From Poronia punctata (taxonomy: Eukaryota > Ascomycota > Sordariomycetes > Xylariales > Xylariaceae): a stretch of 64,000 nt of DNA. The notes below the pieces were generated by a model. That model ran no database searches. It was not told the origin of the DNA and saw only the letters and a list, made by a program, of their open reading frames with translations. Positions 62,646 to 64,000 of this stretch are shown here, in pieces. Positions within the stretch are counted from its first letter, which is position 1; every line of letters starts with the position of its first letter. Position numbers and translations under genes: made by a program. The stretch is taken from contig MU401474.1 in NCBI GenBank assembly GCA_022579005.1, positions 186,001 to 250,000 on the forward strand, given 5' to 3'.

Positions 62646-64000
62646 ATGGCAACCCAACAGGATCTGCAAGACCTCATACGGTTAATGACTGTTGGGATGA
62701 AAATCCCAATCAAAGATGCCTTACCGCGGGTGAAAAGCCTCCAGATGAAAAATCTCCGGAGCATACAACAGATCGCGGAATGCCCGCTGTCTGAGGTCCA
62801 GGCGGCTATATCAGATGCCAAGGCTGCACGATCGCTTCAAAATGCATGCAAAGCTCGACTGAAAAATCCAAATGCGTCGTCGACGAGCAAACGTGCGGGA
62901 CCCGAGCTTCTACCAAACGCCAAACGCCCGAAAGGCCCCAGAGATACCGGATACCTTAATGGCCCAATTCCCATGGAACCTCACGAGTTCGAATCGTCTC
63001 TTGAACTTCCCGTGGACACGGACGAAGAAGTCATCGGCAACACTGTTCTGCTAACCAACAGGGCACCCCTAGTCCTAGCATTCGCGGTCGAGCTCTTGCG
63101 CTACACGATGCCAGAGCAACCGCCCTCCAGCCGCCTGAGCTTGGCTCAAGCAGTTGTCAGCGCCAATTCGAGGAGCAAAGCTGCTTCTATCGGCCTTGAG
63201 AAGGGACCGAGCGCAGACGACGAAGGTTGGGGACAAGGGCAACCGCGAGTAAGAGTGATGGGGCGAGAAGTTGCAGTCCTGAAAAGAGGTGGATATGAAT
63301 GGAAACAGGAAGAGGAGACCAAGCCGGCCAAAGAGATAACTGCCACGTCGGTTCGGCCAGAAACAGCCACGGAGGCCTCCGTTGGCTACAGTAGAGATAC
63401 TACTAGCGCCGGGACGGGGCAGGCTGCCAGGTCATGGTCAACCAGTCAGCCCGTCACCTCCAAACAATCGACATTTGTTGTTCGTGCCACGAACCTGTCG
63501 GAGCCATCTGAACGTCAGTCAGTTTTGCAATCGCTTTTTGCCGCCAACCCACCACTCCAAACTGCAACTCACAATGCGTGGGCATATCGTATCCGGGTTT
63601 CCACGGGTCTTTTCAGCGCTACAACGATCAAAGAAGAGGCCTTTGACGACGGAGAGACTGGCTGTGGTTCCTTCTTGATTCAAAACATGCGGGAAATGGA
63701 CGCCGTGGATACACTTGTGGTGATGAGCCGTTGGTATGGCGGGATCATGCTGGGTCCTGATCGATGGCGTATTATGCGTAACTGTCTCAGAGAGTAAGCG
63801 TCCCCGCCCTGTGCTGTGGAAGTGATTAATTGTGGAAATGATGGATGGGCCACAGCCTAAAAGGGGTGGAGCTAATTCCATAATAATCCAGTGCACTTTC
63901 AGAGCGTCTTCGCATCACCGGAGATCAAGCCTCGCTACAAGGTGAGGCTGTATGGGGGTTAGACCTGGAGGCTATGAAAACGGCAAGTTCAGCTGGCTCT
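62646..64000 (+). CDS. IMPACT (YIH1/UPF0029) domain protein with N-terminal helical region, 3' end outside window
   Basis: IMPACT-domain proteins include Yih1, which restrains the Gcn2 stress kinase by competing for Gcn1. Exon 1 is 62646-63793 and exon 2 starts at 63892 and runs off the window. The 98-nt intron (GTAAGC...CCAG) is needed: the unspliced frame stops at 63795-63797, whereas splicing gives RNCLR/DALSERLRITGDQA, continuing to EAVWGLDLEAMK. The start ATG at 62646 has a favourable aag-ATG-g context. The first ~75 residues (LQMKNLRSIQQIAECPLSEV and following) are helical and resemble a helix-hairpin-helix. A variable charged linker covers about 75-265. The IMPACT fold follows from ~270: AWAYRIRVS, then EEAFDDGETGCGSFLIQNM, then VVMSRWYGGIMLGPDRW, with the conserved DDGE and GG-x-x-LGP signatures. 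There is no RWD domain, so it is not a standard Yih1 orthologue. The function is inferred only from the domain. Confidence 0.88.

Overview
This window is nuclear DNA of a filamentous ascomycete (Pezizomycotina, most likely Sordariomycetes). Genes are broken by short GT-AG introns, mostly 52-132 nt, and the gene families are typical of that group: a Kin1-type polarity kinase, a glutamine-rich CNOT9/Rcd1, a LaeA-like methyltransferase, a KHA1-type K+/H+ antiporter, a membrane-bound SREBP and a fungal bZIP. Genus and species cannot be fixed by reading alone. No bacterial operons, CRISPR arrays, rRNA or convincing tRNA genes were seen.

I support ten protein genes, covering about 15 kb (roughly 23 percent) of the 64 kb. 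In order: the 3' part of a Kin1 kinase (+, 1-2039); CNOT9/Rcd1 (+, 4616-5906, three exons); a secreted protein with three cysteine repeats (-, 8446-9198); a seven-exon LaeA-like methyltransferase (-, 11156-12625); a KHA1-type antiporter (+, 18223-21270, four exons); a CIA30-domain protein (-, 24795-25569, three exons); a short-zipper bZIP (-, 28729-29581, two exons); an SREBP-type bHLH membrane transcription factor (-, 51041-54218, two exons); a single-pass membrane protein (-, 59481-61121); and the 5' part of an IMPACT-domain protein (+, from 62646 past the window end). Exon joins were placed by eye from reading-frame continuity, splice consensus and expected family sequence, and the phases are consistent across each gene.

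The genes do not form an operon or an obvious biosynthetic cluster. They are mostly housekeeping or regulatory: mRNA decay, polarity, cation homeostasis, sterol/hypoxia control and translation-stress signalling. The secreted cysteine-rich protein and the LaeA-like enzyme are the accessory-looking pair.

The intergenic DNA is unusual. A stretch of about 21.5 kb (29582-51040) between the bZIP and SREBP genes has no gene I can defend. Spacers are saturated with short motifs built on TACCTA/TAGGTA and TACGAG/CTCGTA, together with many microsatellites. Two non-autonomous DNA transposons can be defined from sequence: an exactly 1,100-bp, extremely AT-rich hAT-type element at 55469-56568 with a perfect 8-bp target duplication, about 1.25 kb upstream of the SREBP start; and a 225-bp element at 3276-3500 with 38-bp terminal inverted repeats and flanking TA, about 1.1 kb upstream of CNOT9. 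Two 10-N assembly gaps (36565-36574 and 49653-49662) lie beside suspicious G and A homopolymers, and sequence there should not be trusted.
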